Shown: positions 20,690-31,639 of the stretch, piece by piece
Layout: the number at the start of each line of letters is the position of its first letter
Position numbering within the stretch: the first letter of the stretch is position 1
From: Alentia gelatinosa
Taxonomy: Eukaryota; Annelida; Polychaeta; Phyllodocida; Polynoidae
DNA length: 64,000 nt
Assembly (NCBI GenBank): GCA_950022655.1
Contig: OX465590.1
Span: forward strand, 39,302,218 to 39,366,217
Reading direction: 5' to 3'
Made by a program: the position numbers and the translations under genes
The notes under the pieces: model-generated
The model's database searches: none
Told to the model about the DNA's origin: nothing
Seen by the model: the letters and a program-made list of their open reading frames with translations, nothing else

Positions 20690-21426
20690 TAGACTTGCTC
20701 AAGTCTTTGATTATGAACATTTATCAAATGATTAAACACAATCAGAATAAAGTTCATTATGATATGTATCTTTCTCTGACTAGCCCATGAATCAAGCGGG
20801 GTGTAGGGATAGGGGCTGTGGCGGTGTGGTGGCGCGGTAGCGGTAGGGTACAGAGACTGGGCCCCGTTGCTCCTGTTTTTGTGGTATCGCTAGCTATAAT
20901 CGGATCACAATTTTATTTTTATGATTACTTTAACAATCCGACTGAAAAAGCATTGCTCCAGTAATATCGGATCGTATCGCTATATTTCCGCGGTATTGCT
21001 AATTTTTACGATGTGATTACGATACAAAATTCAGGGGCACATATTGAATGAGATAGGGGGAAATTAATTAGTTCTTCAATTAAATACAGATGGCACCATT
21101 GTTAAAACTGATCTGACATCTGGTGGTTTGGATGGCTATTTCCTATAGGTAAAAGAACAAGGGGCAGGGGTTGGTGGTGCCACCATGGATCGTTATTTGA
21201 AATATCAGACAAGGCTGTATTTACCCTACAGCGATACGATACGCAGTGCTGTGAAGGTCCACATCTAAAGTATCGCTAAAAGCCGTATTTTATGCGGCGA
21301 TGCGCCTATGCGATTCCAACACGATCCGCAAAATTTGAGGAGCAACGTTTTGGCCCTCGGATCTCTATTCTGCGATCCACAGCTCTGTCGTAATCCTGGA
21401 GCAACGGGGCCCAGAGGCCAGTCTAA
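20690..21426 (+). mobile_element. Family R element R2 with family G nested in it
   Basis: It starts TAGACTTGCTCAAG and ends CCAGTCTAA. The flanking octamers GTCCAATC (20682-20689) and GTCCCATC (21427-21434) differ at one base, a hAT-type target duplication. A full family G element (20859-21412) splits the R sequence close to its right end. Confidence 0.85.
20859..21412 (+). mobile_element. Family G MITE, full length (554 bp)
   Basis: Inverted ends GGGCCCCGTTGCTCC and GGAGCAACGGGGCCC. Plus-oriented like the 38749 copy, inverted relative to 25780. Characteristic parts are 'gtggtatcgctagctataat', 'cattgctccagtaatatcgg', 'attgaatgagatagg', 'gatcgttatttgaaatatca' and 'tgcgattc'. All three full copies are 554-555 bp, which suggests recent spread. 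The superfamily is not resolved. Confidence 0.92.
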
Positions 21427-21610
21427 GTCCCATCCTGTATATTATTCATCTGTGAGTTCTGAAAACGTGACACGTATAAGTAGGGGCCTGGAGAATGTGC
21501 ACCTGGATCTTGGTACAAAACTTTTGTTTACAGATTGACTTGAACTAAATCTGCTAAAAATATCGAGGGAACGGATAATTCTTTTTATCTGAAATCGCAC
21601 AAAAACAATG

Positions 21611-21900
21611 TACCATTTTCCACTGGCCGATCCATTCACCACCGATCTGCAGTCGGGAACCACAGACGCTATATCGGTGAATGGAAACACGCATGCAAAG
21701 CAGCGCACAGGTTATGCAATGAGGCCACCACCAAACGACTTCAGTCGGTATGGGGCCGCCAAATGCAGCAGAAACAAGGAATACACTGCACCCTCATCGA
21801 TTGTTAGACACCGACGTACAGTCGTTGGCCATCACCGACCAACTATTAGGAGAACTCACTAAATAATTGTCGCTTTCGTCGGCCACTGGAAAATTAGGCC
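21611..21900. mobile_element. Family B MITE
   Basis: Ends ACCATTTTCCACTGGCCGAT and GTCGGCCACTGGAAAATTAG, an inverted pair with compensating changes. The interior is collinear with the 285-bp form but diverged. Confidence 0.75.
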
Positions 21901-22536
21901 TGAATAACAGGTAATGTGTGTTATAGCAAAACTTGCCTGGTGGTGCCTTACTAACTCATAAACTAGACCTAGTATCAGGTGTGTCAATGTTGATGATGAA
22001 ACAGAGGCGTTACCTCCTGATTTACTTGGATTAAAAAAATATTTGTGTTTTTTTGTTTGTGGTTTAAGGTCCCAGGGGACCCTGAGGGTGTATAGGGACT
22101 ATGATATTTGTGTATGTGTTCCACTAGTGTATGACTAGTAAATGGATTATAGTCTAGCTTATCATGTCATCGATAGTTTGAGTTGTATGGATGACTTCTG
22201 TAGTCATATATGGTTAGATCTCAATGTACTGGAACTGTCTCTGTACACAAAGCAGCCGCATAACCCGATCGGAGGCAGGATAAATAAGGAAAATAATAAT
22301 TTAAAAAACAAAAAAAAACAAAAAAACAGCCACATGGACCCCTTGTGACATCTCATATCTCGATGTTTATGTTTGTAAAAAATATAAATTTAAGGAAATG
22401 AAGTTATAGAACAATCTGATTTCGACTAAAATTAAGGGAAATAAATAAAGAACACTAATGGTCGTAAGTATACTAAGGAGAAATTAGAGTGAGTATATTT
22501 AAAACTTTTATGGTTAGTCACAAGAGCCGATATATA
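21901..22536. other. No gene seen
   Basis: AT-rich stretch with A-runs near 22305-22325. Nothing beyond simple sequence is supported. Confidence 0.4.
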
Positions 22537-22923
22537 ATGTGGCATTTCCACCTGCCGACGAAAACGCCACTGATTATATGCAACCTGTACAAAAGTCAGT
22601 CAGTGGTTCTATTTGAGAAATTATCGGGGGGGATGATCGGTGGCGGTCAGTAAAAATGCTATTTTCTGATGAAAACTGAGGTAGTCCCCGACCGAATTTT
22701 GACACTCAAGTTCATTCCACCACCAATGAATTCAATGGAAAGACATTTCGTCTGTGGTACAAAATGTAGGTCGGTTGTGCTAGAGCATGTAATTTTGGAT
22801 AACAAAATCGGTAACCCTTTTTGTTTCCACCCGACAATTATCACACTAATAGTGTGACATAATCGGTCGGCGGTGCTAAATGCCATAATCGTTGGCCGTA
22901 ATCGGTAGAAACGCCACATAATG
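22537..22923. mobile_element. Family C MITE, copy 1
   Basis: Inverted ends ATGTGGCATTTCCACCTGCC and AATCGGTAGAAACGCCACAT, about 387 bp. Interior blocks 'gaactca.ttcattccaccacc' and 'gaattcaatgg' are shared with the copies at 27361, 27738 and 42345. No protein. From 22924 to 23380 I see only AT-rich DNA. Confidence 0.8.
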
Positions 22924-23419
22924 TGTCAAATCCAATCAATACGATCTTATCGATTAGAAATGTGTCCCATCCCGAATTGGTGAATGGTGGATGGTAAATC
23001 CATGTACTACATGAAAATTCCATTCGATAAAAAGACTACTATAACAAATACTGCACCAAAGTGACAGATTAAGTTTGATGATACAATAAAAACCTGCCGT
23101 TAGCGGATAGACAGTTGTACTCTTCCTTGTGTGAAATACAATTTATCATTTTTAAAATAACACAATGATCCACAATCTAATTTCATCAGTTTTAACTAAC
23201 AAAATCTACTAATAATCATTTAGATATAGAATATCAATACCACTGCATTCCAAGCCTTTATGTCTGACCTCAAATTAACATCATGTTAATAAGCCTTTAC
23301 AGGTATAATTAGGATGTGAATATTAACAATACATTAATCTTGTAAGAAGAGGTTAATGTTAGCATTGATTGATCACTTGAGTGACACACAGAGGGAGATT
23401 TCACACCACACTGAGAACA

Positions 23420-23487
23420 ATGCCTACATTTAAATACAGGACTCGGGCAAAAGTCGGCGGGGAACCTTTGATGATGCGTCTCGGCAG
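23420..23487 (+). CDS. Candidate first coding exon
   Basis: An ATG at 23420 (context gaacaATGC) opens 22 codons, MPTFKYRTRAKVGGEPLMMR then LG, and ends GGCAG|GTAAGG, a strong donor leaving two bases of a codon. Two downstream segments on the same strand could follow in that phase: 23933-24116 and 24958-25126. The peptide is short, basic and unrecognised. The frame is also open upstream of the ATG for 12 codons, so an internal exon is possible. A CpG-rich promoter-like block lies just downstream rather than upstream, which is awkward for this model. Confidence 0.35.
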
Positions 23488-23579
23488 GTAAGGTCCTTTA
23501 TCCACAGAGGTGCGTCCACCAACAGAATACCACTCATTCACTTCTTTGTGATTCTCACAGTCTCCAGGCCCTAAACTCC

Positions 23580-23910
23580 AAAGTCTCGCCCACGGACAGG
23601 CCCACAGCGGCCATTGTTGTCACGTGGCCAAGTGACGAGATTTTCTGAGATTCTCGCCTCGCTTTGGAGTGATTATTGAGTAGTAGTGCCCGGTAGCTCC
23701 TCGAGGTGTCGCTGTAGGCGCGGATCCTCGGAAAAGCCGGGTTTTAGTTTGTGTTTACTTTACACCTCTGACGTCACAAGTCGTGACGCGACATCCGCCA
23801 GAGGGCGTTTCGATGTACGTCCGCCATCTTGTCTTTGTCAGCGTCTCGTAGTTCTCGCCGTTGCCTCGCGAGAGTTGTGCTTTGTAAATGCAGTGCCGGA
23901 AGGTACAAGC
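23580..23910. promoter_or_regulatory. CpG-rich promoter-like block
   Basis: The block contains, left to right, GTCACGTGGC (E-box, about 23620), TGACGTCA (CRE, about 23769), CCGCCAGAGGGCG (CTCF-like, about 23798), CCGCCATCTTG (YY1-like, about 23821) and CCTCGCGAGA (TCTCGCGAGA-type element, about 23866). All five are common in animal housekeeping promoters. The YY1-like site reads AAGATGGCGG on the minus strand, the orientation usually found just downstream of a start site, so minus-strand or bidirectional initiation is possible. No TATA box is seen. Confidence 0.5.
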
Positions 23911-23932
23911 AAACTATAGCTTATACCTCTAG

Positions 23933-24116
23933 CCACACCAGGTCCCAGCACAGCCCCAAAGGGGACTATTATGGGATGGTTACTGGTGACTTAACAACTG
24001 GAACGCCAAATCCGTGCCAGACGACTTTAGATGAGACCACGGATTGGCTGGTTCCTGGCCAGTGTTACCTCTCGGTGTACAAGTTCGCGGGGTCCAGGGG
24101 AGGTGATTGTTGTTGA
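23933..24116 (+). CDS. Alternative candidate terminal exon
   Basis: After cttatacctctag the frame SHTRSQHSPKGDYYGM... continues for about 60 codons to TGA, in a phase compatible with the donor at 23487. It ends ...SVYKFAGSRGGDCC. Part of it (ggctggttcctggccagtg) resembles family Q sequence, so some of the open frame may be repeat-derived. It competes with 24958-25126 as the partner of 23420-23487. Not recognised. Confidence 0.22.
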
Positions 24117-24184
24117 AGTGTTGGCAGTTTGCCTATTGTAGCGTTAGGACTGAGACTGCAATGTTAATTTTACCGTTAGCTTAA

Positions 24185-24421
24185 TCAGCTATCCAGGTTA
24201 GAATCACAGCCTAGATCCAGCATTAGCATAAGGATTATTTCCTCCGCAGGCCACCAGTTCTCCAACAGGATACAATGCTTATTCCTCAATAAGAACACAA
24301 GAGCAATAGCACCCGCTGCAATGCATATGTATAGAATGATGACTAGTCTACAAGATATACAGCCACGAAGGCTTAGAGAGATCTCCTCGAAAGGAAAGCC
24401 CAGTGGTTTCCTTGAGGACAC
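24185..24421 (-). CDS. Weak candidate exon with a membrane segment
   Basis: The minus strand is open for about 78 codons, with no ATG at the start. It includes a hydrophobic run LVIILYICIAAGAIALVFLL followed by RNK and a Trp pair, which would be a good transmembrane helix with a positive-inside end. A stop closes it shortly after. The plus strand is open over the same bases, and no strong acceptor is visible, so it may be chance. If real, it would be the C-terminal exon of a single-pass membrane protein. Confidence 0.25.
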   Translation of the reverse strand: MSSRKPLGFPFEEISLSLRGCISCRLVIILYICIAAGAIALVFLLRNKHCILLENWWPAEEIILMLMLDLGCDSNLDS

Positions 24422-24552
24422 GGCTTATGGCAGTGTCATACATCCATATACATGTACTGAAAGAATGCAAATAGGTGCTTGATTTGCACTCCGTATGGAA
24501 ATATAAGAGTTACATAAGAGTTTCCTCAGCCATTATGAGTTCATTTTCTTTC

Positions 24553-24835
24553 AGATACATTGGCAGGGATGTCAGTTGGGGTCAGAAATAAAAGTGGAAA
24601 TATTTTTCATGTGGAATTTACTGCCTCAGCGAGACTGAACAAAACATGGAAAATACATCACTATTGCCAAGGAATGGGCTGAGGGTCTGTGAAGAAGTTA
24701 AAAACACTGTTGTATTGGCATGAATGAGGCTAAATTTACACTTTTCTCGATTAATACAAGGAAAATGAATTCTTAAACTGGAAATTAAAAAAAGTGGATT
24801 TCCATGGAAAAGTGGAAAAGTGTCATCCCTGCATT
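24553..24835. repeat. Family V repeat, copy 1
   Basis: It matches 60310-60580: 'cagggatgtcagttggggtca', 'gtggaaatattt.tcatgtgg', 'gctgagggtctgtg', 'acaaggaaaat', 'aaaagtggatttcca'. The order and spacing are the same. Open frames here are shadows. Confidence 0.7.
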
Positions 24836-24957
24836 GGTATCGCCGCAGTATATACAGTGATAGGTACTTGAGTTGGGCTATAAATTGAGTATAACTATCA
24901 TTCAAAGTTGTTTTGTCAGAACAGTGTTTTAGTCGGTTGTTACTATATATATCTCAG

Positions 24958-25126
24958 TATCAAGGTGCGGCTTCCAACTGGACCGCAGCAGCCTGGTTTT
25001 TACAGCGACGATTTCCAATCGTTGCTGTTAATTGCAGGAGGAAATCGTTCAAAATTGTCACAGCATGTTATACATATAGGCCTTCCAGAGGAACTTGAGT
25101 GCATTGCAAAATCTTCAATGCAATAA
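24958..25126 (+). CDS. Candidate terminal exon
   Basis: A tract ending actatatatatctcag precedes 169 bases open to TAA, reading IKVRLPTGPQQPGFYSDDFQ and later LLLIAGGNRSK and IHIGLPEELECIAK. It starts needing two carried bases, the phase left by the 23487 donor. Hydrophobic and charged residues alternate as in a small folded domain. Caution: an imperfect 12-bp inverted repeat (acagcgacgatt / aatcgttgctgt) lies inside it and a short duplicated phrase (ctgagc.ctgacatca) follows, so a repeat origin is possible. Not recognised. Confidence 0.38.
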
Positions 25127-25339
25127 CTGAGCGCTGACATCACCTGCTATTGGTTGCGTGTGGTGCAATCGCTCCCCGCCTCTCCACCAGTGCTGATGGG
25201 TACTGAGCACTGACATCAGCTTTTAGGTGTTTCTGTACACAAACGCTCGCCTTTATACCGACTGAATATACAAAAGCAAGACTAACTGAGAACAGATTTA
25301 TTGTGAACGAAAGTAAAAGAGGAATTGGTTGGTATATCA

Positions 25340-25560
25340 ATACGAGGCGATACATAAAGTATGTATGCAGAATTTCTAATATTTTGGACCCTCCCACACC
25401 GACTTCCAATCTTGTACGTAATGGAGCAAAGAAGGGGCATACGCAAAATATTTCAAAATTTGGGAATTCCCCCGCCCCCTTATTGTGTACGTACTTTATC
25501 GAAGGCCCCCATCCAAAATGGTGGCACTGGGGACCTAGTGAGAAGAAGGTCTATCGGGCC
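25340..25560. mobile_element. Family F MITE, diverged
   Basis: It keeps 'cataaagtatgtatgcagaa', 'caatcttgtacgtaatgga', 'gcatacgcaaa' and 'acgtactttat' in family order, but the GGGGCCATCC ends are largely lost. Confidence 0.6.
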
Positions 25561-25779
25561 CATAGGTCATAGCATGGCTGGTGTCCAACTGACGGCCCAG
25601 GAGTCGGACAGGAGTCGGGCACGTACACGTCTGGAGGAGGTTTGATCTTACAACAAGGGGGGCATAATGACTAACTTTACACAGTCCAGCTGTAACATGA
25701 AAACCCCACTACCATACGAGGAGATCAAAGGTGAGAGTTTCAAAAGAGAAAATATATACTCCCAGCAATACAACCATAA

Positions 25780-26334
25780 GGGCCCCGTTGCTCCAGGATT
25801 ACGACAGAGCTGTGGATCGCAGAATAGCGATCTGAGGGCCAAAACGTTGCTCCTGAAATTTTGCGGCTCGTGTCGCAATCGCATAGGCGCATCGTCGCGT
25901 AAAATACGGTATTTAGCGATACTTTTTGCGCGGACCTTCACAGCACTGTGGATCGTATCGCTGTAGGCTAAAACCAGCCTTGTCTGATATTTCAAATAAC
26001 GATCCATGGTGGCACAAGCAACCCCAGCCCCTTGTTCTTTTACCTATAGGAAATAGCGCTCCAAACCACCAGGTGTCGGATCAGTTTTAACTATGGTGCC
26101 ATCTGTATTTAATTAAAGAACTAATTAATCTTCCCCTGTCTCATTCCATGTGTGCCCCTGAATTGTTGTATCATAATCGCATCGTAGAAATTAGCAATAC
26201 CACGGAAATAAAGCGATACGATCCGATATTACTGGAGCAACGTTTTTTTAGTCGGATCGTTAAAGTAATCGTAAAAATAGAATTGCGATCCGATTATAGC
26301 TGGCGATACCACAAAAACAGGAGCAACGGGGCCC
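25780..26334 (-). mobile_element. Family G MITE, full length (555 bp)
   Basis: Ends GGGCCCCGTTGCTCC and GGAGCAACGGGGCCC, inverted relative to the copies at 20859 and 38749. All internal blocks are present, in reverse order. Confidence 0.92.
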
Positions 26335-26394
26335 AGACGTGGGAATAGTGGGCTGGGGCCCAGAATACGTCAACATGATAAAAGAATAGACTAG

Positions 26395-27005
26395 GAGCAA
26401 ATGGTGCACTCATCATTGATGAATGAGCCTGGAATTATAAGTGAATAACAATACAAAGGATTTGGATATATTCAGTTTATGGATCGCTTCCTGTAACCCA
26501 CTTTCACCTAGTCAACTTACCCTTTTTGCAACTGCCTGAGTCTAGGATCTAAAGCGGGATTCACACGATGGGATTCATGTACCTTACGGGGTGTTTGTCT
26601 GAGACAAATCCTACTCAGATTCTGTACTCGAACACAATCTCTTCGTCTAAATTTTAGGGTTTTATTTCCCTGAGACATATTTTTCCCCTGGAATTGTTGG
26701 TGAAAATTTACCCATAAAAAGGAACAATAGGTTATGGGATTTTGAAACCTGTGACGTTAATGAATCCCACCGTATGAATTCCACTTTAACATATCAAAGA
26801 CCAGTGGGTCTTGAGGCATTTCAGTCTCGAGTGATTGGTCATGGTCAGCTGGGCATGCCTCTAAGACCCTGAGACATTGACACCCTGCTCCTTTCCCAAT
26901 ATCACAATGAATAACACGCAGATGGTGAAGGGATAGGCAGAAGTCTCTGTGACCACTCTAACCTTTAGACACCGTATATATTGCGCGTGTTAGAACGCTC
27001 AAATA
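26395..27005 (-). repeat. Family I repeat, copy 2, split by family J
   Basis: Family I blocks ('gatgaatgagcctgg', 'accagtgggtcttgaggca', 'gattggtcatgg', 'gcatgcctctaagacc', 'ataacacgcagatg') surround a family J element (26554-26783). On the minus strand the frame VLEACPADHDQSLETEMP.. is open up to the J insertion. On the far side of J a GG|GTAAGT donor-like site corresponds to AG|GTATGT in the 8-kb copy. A gene-fragment origin cannot be excluded. Confidence 0.55.
26554..26783. mobile_element. Family J MITE nested in family I
   Basis: Inverted ends GGGATTCACACGATGGGATT and AATCCCACCGTATGAATTCC. The interior 'gtttgtctgagacaaatcc', 'ttctgtactcgaacacaat' and 'tttccctgagaca' is shared, inverted, with 45796-46026. 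It interrupts family I, whose uninterrupted form is at 8375-8760. Confidence 0.8.
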
Positions 27006-27360
27006 AAGTGGTGTTAACTGCAGTATAGTCGTTCGATTGCATTGGTCGCTAAAGTGGAGTTTACTGCTTTGATAATCATACATTAAACAGGAATTATATT
27101 ATAGACTCTAAGGCATGGCTGTGTGTGTCGGCCTTCTATCTTAACATCCTGAAGTCAATCTATGAATGCTGAACGTCAGTCATGCTAATCTGCCTCTTTT
27201 TTATTTGATATGGCCAGGAATGGAATAAACTAAAAGAAGCCGCTACAAGAGGAATGAGAGGCTATTAGTAAGTTCAAAGGGTATACTTGCTGTGAGAGTC
27301 TATTATGCTCTGCTGTACTATTCAGGAGCCAGACTGGAGTTACAATTGGCAGCATGTGTT

Positions 27361-27737
27361 ATGTGGCGTTTCCACCTACCGATTATGGCCACCTATTATG
27401 GCATTGAGCACCGCCGACCGATTATGTGGTAATTTTGTTGCAATAATCGTTAAGTGGAAACCGAAAAGGGTCAAAGATGTTCTAATCGACGTTACATAAT
27501 ATAGCACCACCGTCAGACTTTTTGAACCACCAACAAAACCAAACCAGGTTGAATTCATCGGTGGCAGAATGAAGTTGAGGGTAAAAAATCGGCCGGCGAC
27601 TACCTCAATTTTCATCATAAAACAGCATATTTGCTGGCTGCCACCAATTATGCTATTTCTCAAATAAAACCACAGATCGACTTTTGCACATGGTGAATAA
27701 TCGGGGGCTTTTTAGTCGGCAGGTGGAAGCACCACAT
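27361..27737. mobile_element. Family C MITE, copy 2
   Basis: Ends ATGTGGCGTTTCCACCTACC and GGCAGGTGGAAGCACCACAT. Next to copy 3 in direct orientation with essentially no spacer. The interior 'aaaccaggttgaattcatcgg' is the empty reference for the nested element at 42404. Confidence 0.85.
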
Positions 27738-28501
27738 AATGTGTCGTTTCCAATTATGACCACCAATAATGGCATTTCGCACTGCCGACCGATTATGCGA
27801 CACATCTAGTGCAATAATCGTCAGGTGGAAACAGAAATGGTCAACGATTGTTCTCTCTTCCCTCATACAATATGGCACCACCAACAGACTTCTGCACCTA
27901 TGAACAAAATCAAAGCACATTGGATTAATCGGTGATGCTCTGTATTTTACTACCAAACGTCGGTGAGTGTCCACTGCATTTTTGCAGTGCAGGTCACTGA
28001 TTATGTGCCACTGACCTATCACAAGGATAAGCACCGACCGACTTTTGTACAGTGTCAAAATAAAGGGGGGCGTCCACTAACCATGACAAGGCTACGACAA
28101 TGGCTTCCCGACAAGGTCCACGATTGGCCTATAATTGGAGGCCTTGTCATGGTTGGGGGACCCTAATTCCCGACAATAGTCTATGACAAGGCCAAGATTG
28201 GAAGCTTGTCGGGAGCCTTCTGACAAGGCTACGACAACAATGAGCATGTTTGATTTTTCCCACGACTGGACCCTTGTCATTGAGTGTCATGGCGTGTCGG
28301 GAGCATGTCACAGATGTCTACATAGGAAATTTTGGTGGAGCGTGCACTTCCCAACACGCCCCGACAACGCTATCATAAAGCCCCTCTTCTTACGACAAGG
28401 CTAGGACAAGCGCCGATTGGCCCTTCTTGTTGGCGCTTGTCGTGGTTGGTGGACGCCCCCCCCTTATCGGTGGTTTTCAGTCGGCAGGTGGGAACGCCGC
28501 C
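27738..28501. mobile_element. Family C MITE, copy 3, with family O nested
   Basis: Starts GTGTCGTTTCCAATTATGAC and ends CGGCAGGTGGGAACGCCGCC. A 399-bp family O element (28065-28463) sits near the right end; without it the copy is of normal family C length. Confidence 0.8.
28065..28463. mobile_element. Family O MITE nested in family C
   Basis: Inverted ends GGGGGGCGTCCACTAACCAT and TGGTTGGTGGACGCCCCCC. The interior repeats 'gacaaggctacgacaa' and 'ccttgtc' several times. Left flank TAA(A), right flank TTA. A solo right end of the same family is at 9999-10036. Confidence 0.85.
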
Positions 28502-28645
28502 TCTCATACAGTATTACACACGTTTAGTTCACATGCATAACTCGTTACTGAAGCCAAAGGTCACTGGGCAGTTAATTAACTGTTCAATCACGACACAGGA
28601 GAGGTGCCACAGGTGAATACTGCAATCCCTCGCTGATATAATCTT

Positions 28646-28987
28646 ATTAACCCTTTAAGGGCGAATGATAACTTGAGGCATTATCCAGCCCGGGGCGAAT
28701 GATACCTTCAGGCATCATTTCTCAAAAACACACACATTCGTTTTTAACAAGGAAATAATGGAGCAATGTTAATCAAATCTTTCAGAGAATATAGGTCTAA
28801 CACCGCAGTTAGTATATTTATTCAGAAGAAATAAAATCTTTAGGATTATGTTTCGTATCACGTGATTAAACGTTCAAACTATGAGTTTTAACCATTATGT
28901 GCTCGTCGCCTAGCGGGACAAACTGCCACCAGCACTCATCCTTAAGGGGGTAGTTCAGCTACAGGCAGCCGTCCTTAAAGTGTTAAA
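28646..28987. mobile_element. Family K MITE, copy 1
   Basis: Ends TTAACCCTTTAAGGGC and the inverted GTCCTTAAAGTGTTAA. Inside the left end is a double 'gggcgaatgata.ctt.aggcat' motif. The second copy at 45320-45667 has the same layout, with 'gcatcat' palindromes. Confidence 0.8.
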
Positions 28988-29695
28988 GATGGCTGATTTA
29001 AACTTATTAAAGATGGCTGATAGTATCTCAAAGATATGCTGCAGCCAAGGCATGGGTAGAACCAGGTCAATCTGGCTGTATTATTGTAAGTTCATAGTAC
29101 ACAGTGTTTTACATGTTATGGATATCAAAATATATAAATGAATCTTAATTATAATCTCCATCTTTTATTACTCAAGTATTTACTTTATCAAACAATTCTA
29201 CGTAAACGTTGTCGTCCATTCATTTTAGTTTTTCAGATTCTGCCAGTGGTACCACTGTACGTATGATGAGAGCCTTACTGAAAAAAAGGCTGGCACTATC
29301 TGAACATTGACTTGAGTTACATATCGTAGTGAATATTCAATAAACATAGCTAAGCCAGTCAAATACATACATATCAAATATATCTGGTATTGAATTCAGT
29401 TACTGGAAGTAAACTACAAACTCGATGTATGCAAACCCTGCGGCCATTAGTATTTTTCAGTCAGTTGTGGTGCAATAGAGAATGACAATGACAACCTATA
29501 AGCAATTTCAACTAGCGGACGAAAATGGCATCGATTAATTGAGTTCCTCAAAAAGTCGGTCGGTCGTGCCACCGACTGCACGTCGGTATAGAATAATCGG
29601 TGAGGATGTAATGTATACCGAGTTTCTCCTTTATTTTCAAGGTCCGTACCGATCTTCTGCTTATACAGAATCCTTGAGGATCACCGATGAAATCT
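28988..29695. other. No gene seen; partial family C
   Basis: AT-rich DNA, with a partial family C-like piece at about 29505-29600 ('caactagcggacgaaaatgg', 'ccaccgactgcacgtcggta'). Confidence 0.35.
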
Positions 29696-29699
29696 AAAT

Positions 29700-29920
29700 A
29701 TTTGATTCTGTCAGACGTATCAAACACCAGTGGGTCTTGAGTTATTTCAGCCTCAAGTGATTGGTCACCTATTAGACCCTGAGACACTGGCACCCTGCTC
29801 CTTATCCAATAGCAAAGTGAATAACACGCAGATGATGAGGGGATATGTTTCTTTTGCAGCAATCCGGAAGGAAGTCTATATGACCACTCTAACCTTTTGC
29901 GAGCACGCTCTAATGATAAA
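29700..29920 (-). repeat. Family I repeat, copy 3
   Basis: It has 'accagtgggtcttgag', 'gattggtcacc', 'agaccctgagacactggcacc', 'ataacacgcagatgatg'. The minus-strand frame QSLEAEITQDPLVFDTSDRI is in register with that of the 26-kb copy, and the frame continues for about 40 codons beyond the repeat. From 29921 to 30713 only AT-rich DNA is seen. Confidence 0.5.
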
Positions 29921-30713
29921 CTCTAATTATCCATGTTTTCTGCAATCAATACTTTATGATAATCGCCAATTTTGATCTAGTTACCCAGACTCTGTTAAAG
30001 GGGAATCAAGAATCAATTCTTTTGAGGATGACATAACTATTTTTATCATTTCAATTTTACTTTTTACTCCTAAGAACAGGGATTAATGTTTGCAATATAT
30101 AATGATATCAATTATTTATTGGTGAGTCATCTTTTGAGAGAACTTGCTTACAGGTCTTACGTTTAACATTTAATATATGATTGTTGTACATCACTAGGCA
30201 CTTCTGTATGATTTACAATGTATACACGGGTGAGAAGTGATAGAGATGGAAATGTATGTTTCATATCTGAACATCAACAACTTTTATCTATACATAATTG
30301 TCATACAATTTCATACAATTTTAATGATAGATTTTTTGCCGAGTTCAGGGATATTGCTTCATCTATTAGTTGCATATTACTATTGGCATAACAAAATCCA
30401 TTTTTCCTTATTCATTTCAATAGGGCCTTGAGAGAAAATTCAATCATATTTCACAAATATTCCTCTGATTGGGAAGGATCCTTTTTAGGAAACCGTCCTC
30501 CATTTCGCTGTCGCGGTCCCATTCACGTGAATAAATAGGTGACTACTATTCAGTATTTCACAGCTAGAGGAATCTCCACCACGTCACTGCTTACCAAGAG
30601 CAAATGGCCATCCTCCAAAATCTACCCACAGGCCACTTTTCTCCTAGTATCAAAAAACTCATTTTGTTAGATTTTCTTTGAAATACTTTCTTTATCGTGA
30701 GGCATGTCTCTAG

Positions 30714-30836
30714 GTACATTATCAGCACTGGAGGTTCCTCAATGAACAAACGCCTGGCCCTCTGGGGATGCCCTTGGGACTGCAGTCACTGACTGAACGT
30801 GACCTATATGGGCTGCTAATTGGTCATGAGTGTCTG
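30714..30836 (+). CDS. Candidate 123-bp internal exon
   Basis: The tract gcatgtctctag precedes 41 codons without a stop that end CTG|GTAAGA, a good donor. Both ends are phase 0, and the codon immediately before the acceptor is an in-frame TAG, so the frame fits the exon borders exactly. The peptide VHYQHWRFLNEQTPGPLGMP then LGLQSLTERDLYGLLIGHEC L mixes hydrophobic, charged and Gly/Pro residues like a folded domain. No other exon of this gene was identified with confidence. Not recognised. Confidence 0.45.
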
Positions 30837-31123
30837 GTAAGAACATGCAGGTAGGGGAAACTTTAAAGACAAATCGTGGTAGTTGGGTGATTTCTAAATT
30901 ATATTGGTTTTTGCAAATTACTCCATATACCAGCAAATAGAAAATTCCAAAGAAATTGGCATATCACCATGCTAACTTCTATGGGAAGGCCATCTGAAAA
31001 TGTAAGTGTTTATCTATTGGTGTCTATAGGAAATTGCAATATTCCAGTCAGGAGCGGATCTTGTGTGTACGAGGCAATATCAGGGAGTTTAGTAACCTCT
31101 AGAGGGCGTATACGAACTTAAGG

Positions 31124-31577
31124 CCTGTCCCCACTTTGCGGCTGGGGGTGCTTGCGAACATGTCTCAGACTGGAGGTACCGGCTTGGCGTACCGCATGTA
31201 CCTCGGATCGCAAGGTATCATCGTTTCTGTGTGGAGACACCCTCGCTTGCGACTGGAGGGCTTGCGATTCTAGGTACATAGGGTATGCCTAGTCTCAGAC
31301 TGGGCGTACCAAATATCAAACATGCAGTGGAAGAACTTTCCCTGGAAAGAACTGTATTGACCTAAATAAAAAAAAAAAATTAAAATTTTAAAACGCTTGC
31401 GATCCAGGGTACATGCGGTACCTCCAGTCTGAAACTGGGTCTACCGGTACCCCCAGTCTCAGACTAGAGGGAAACTTGCTGTCTCTACTGTGCGTTTTGC
31501 CGAGTTCCGATCCTGGAGGTACGCCCAGTCTGAGACTGGACGTACCTATGTACCTTGGATCGCACAGTGGAGACAGT
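31124..31577. mobile_element. Family E element, copy 1
   Basis: Ends CTGTCCCCACTTTGCG and CGCACAGTGGAGACAG are inverted. The interior alternates 'gcttgcgatcc.gggtaca' with the palindrome CCAGTCTGAGACTGG and 'gcgtacc', several times in both orientations. It is the uninterrupted reference for the copy at 51888-52527, although it has its own AT insertion near 31340-31390. A piece of family T lies just to the left (31020-31105). Confidence 0.8.
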
Positions 31578-31639
31578 GCTTTACGATGGCGGTCCGTTGG
31601 GGATCAAAAGGAACACACCATAGATATCTTTTTGAACTC

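Noticed and set aside
24613..24905. 95-codon minus-strand frame
   Set aside because: Lies in the family V repeat; the frame is not kept in the second copy at 60310-60580.
28065..28463. Regularly spaced 'gacaaggc' phrases, considered as a CRISPR-like or satellite array
   Set aside because: Spacing is irregular and the phrases occur in both orientations inside a MITE with inverted ends.
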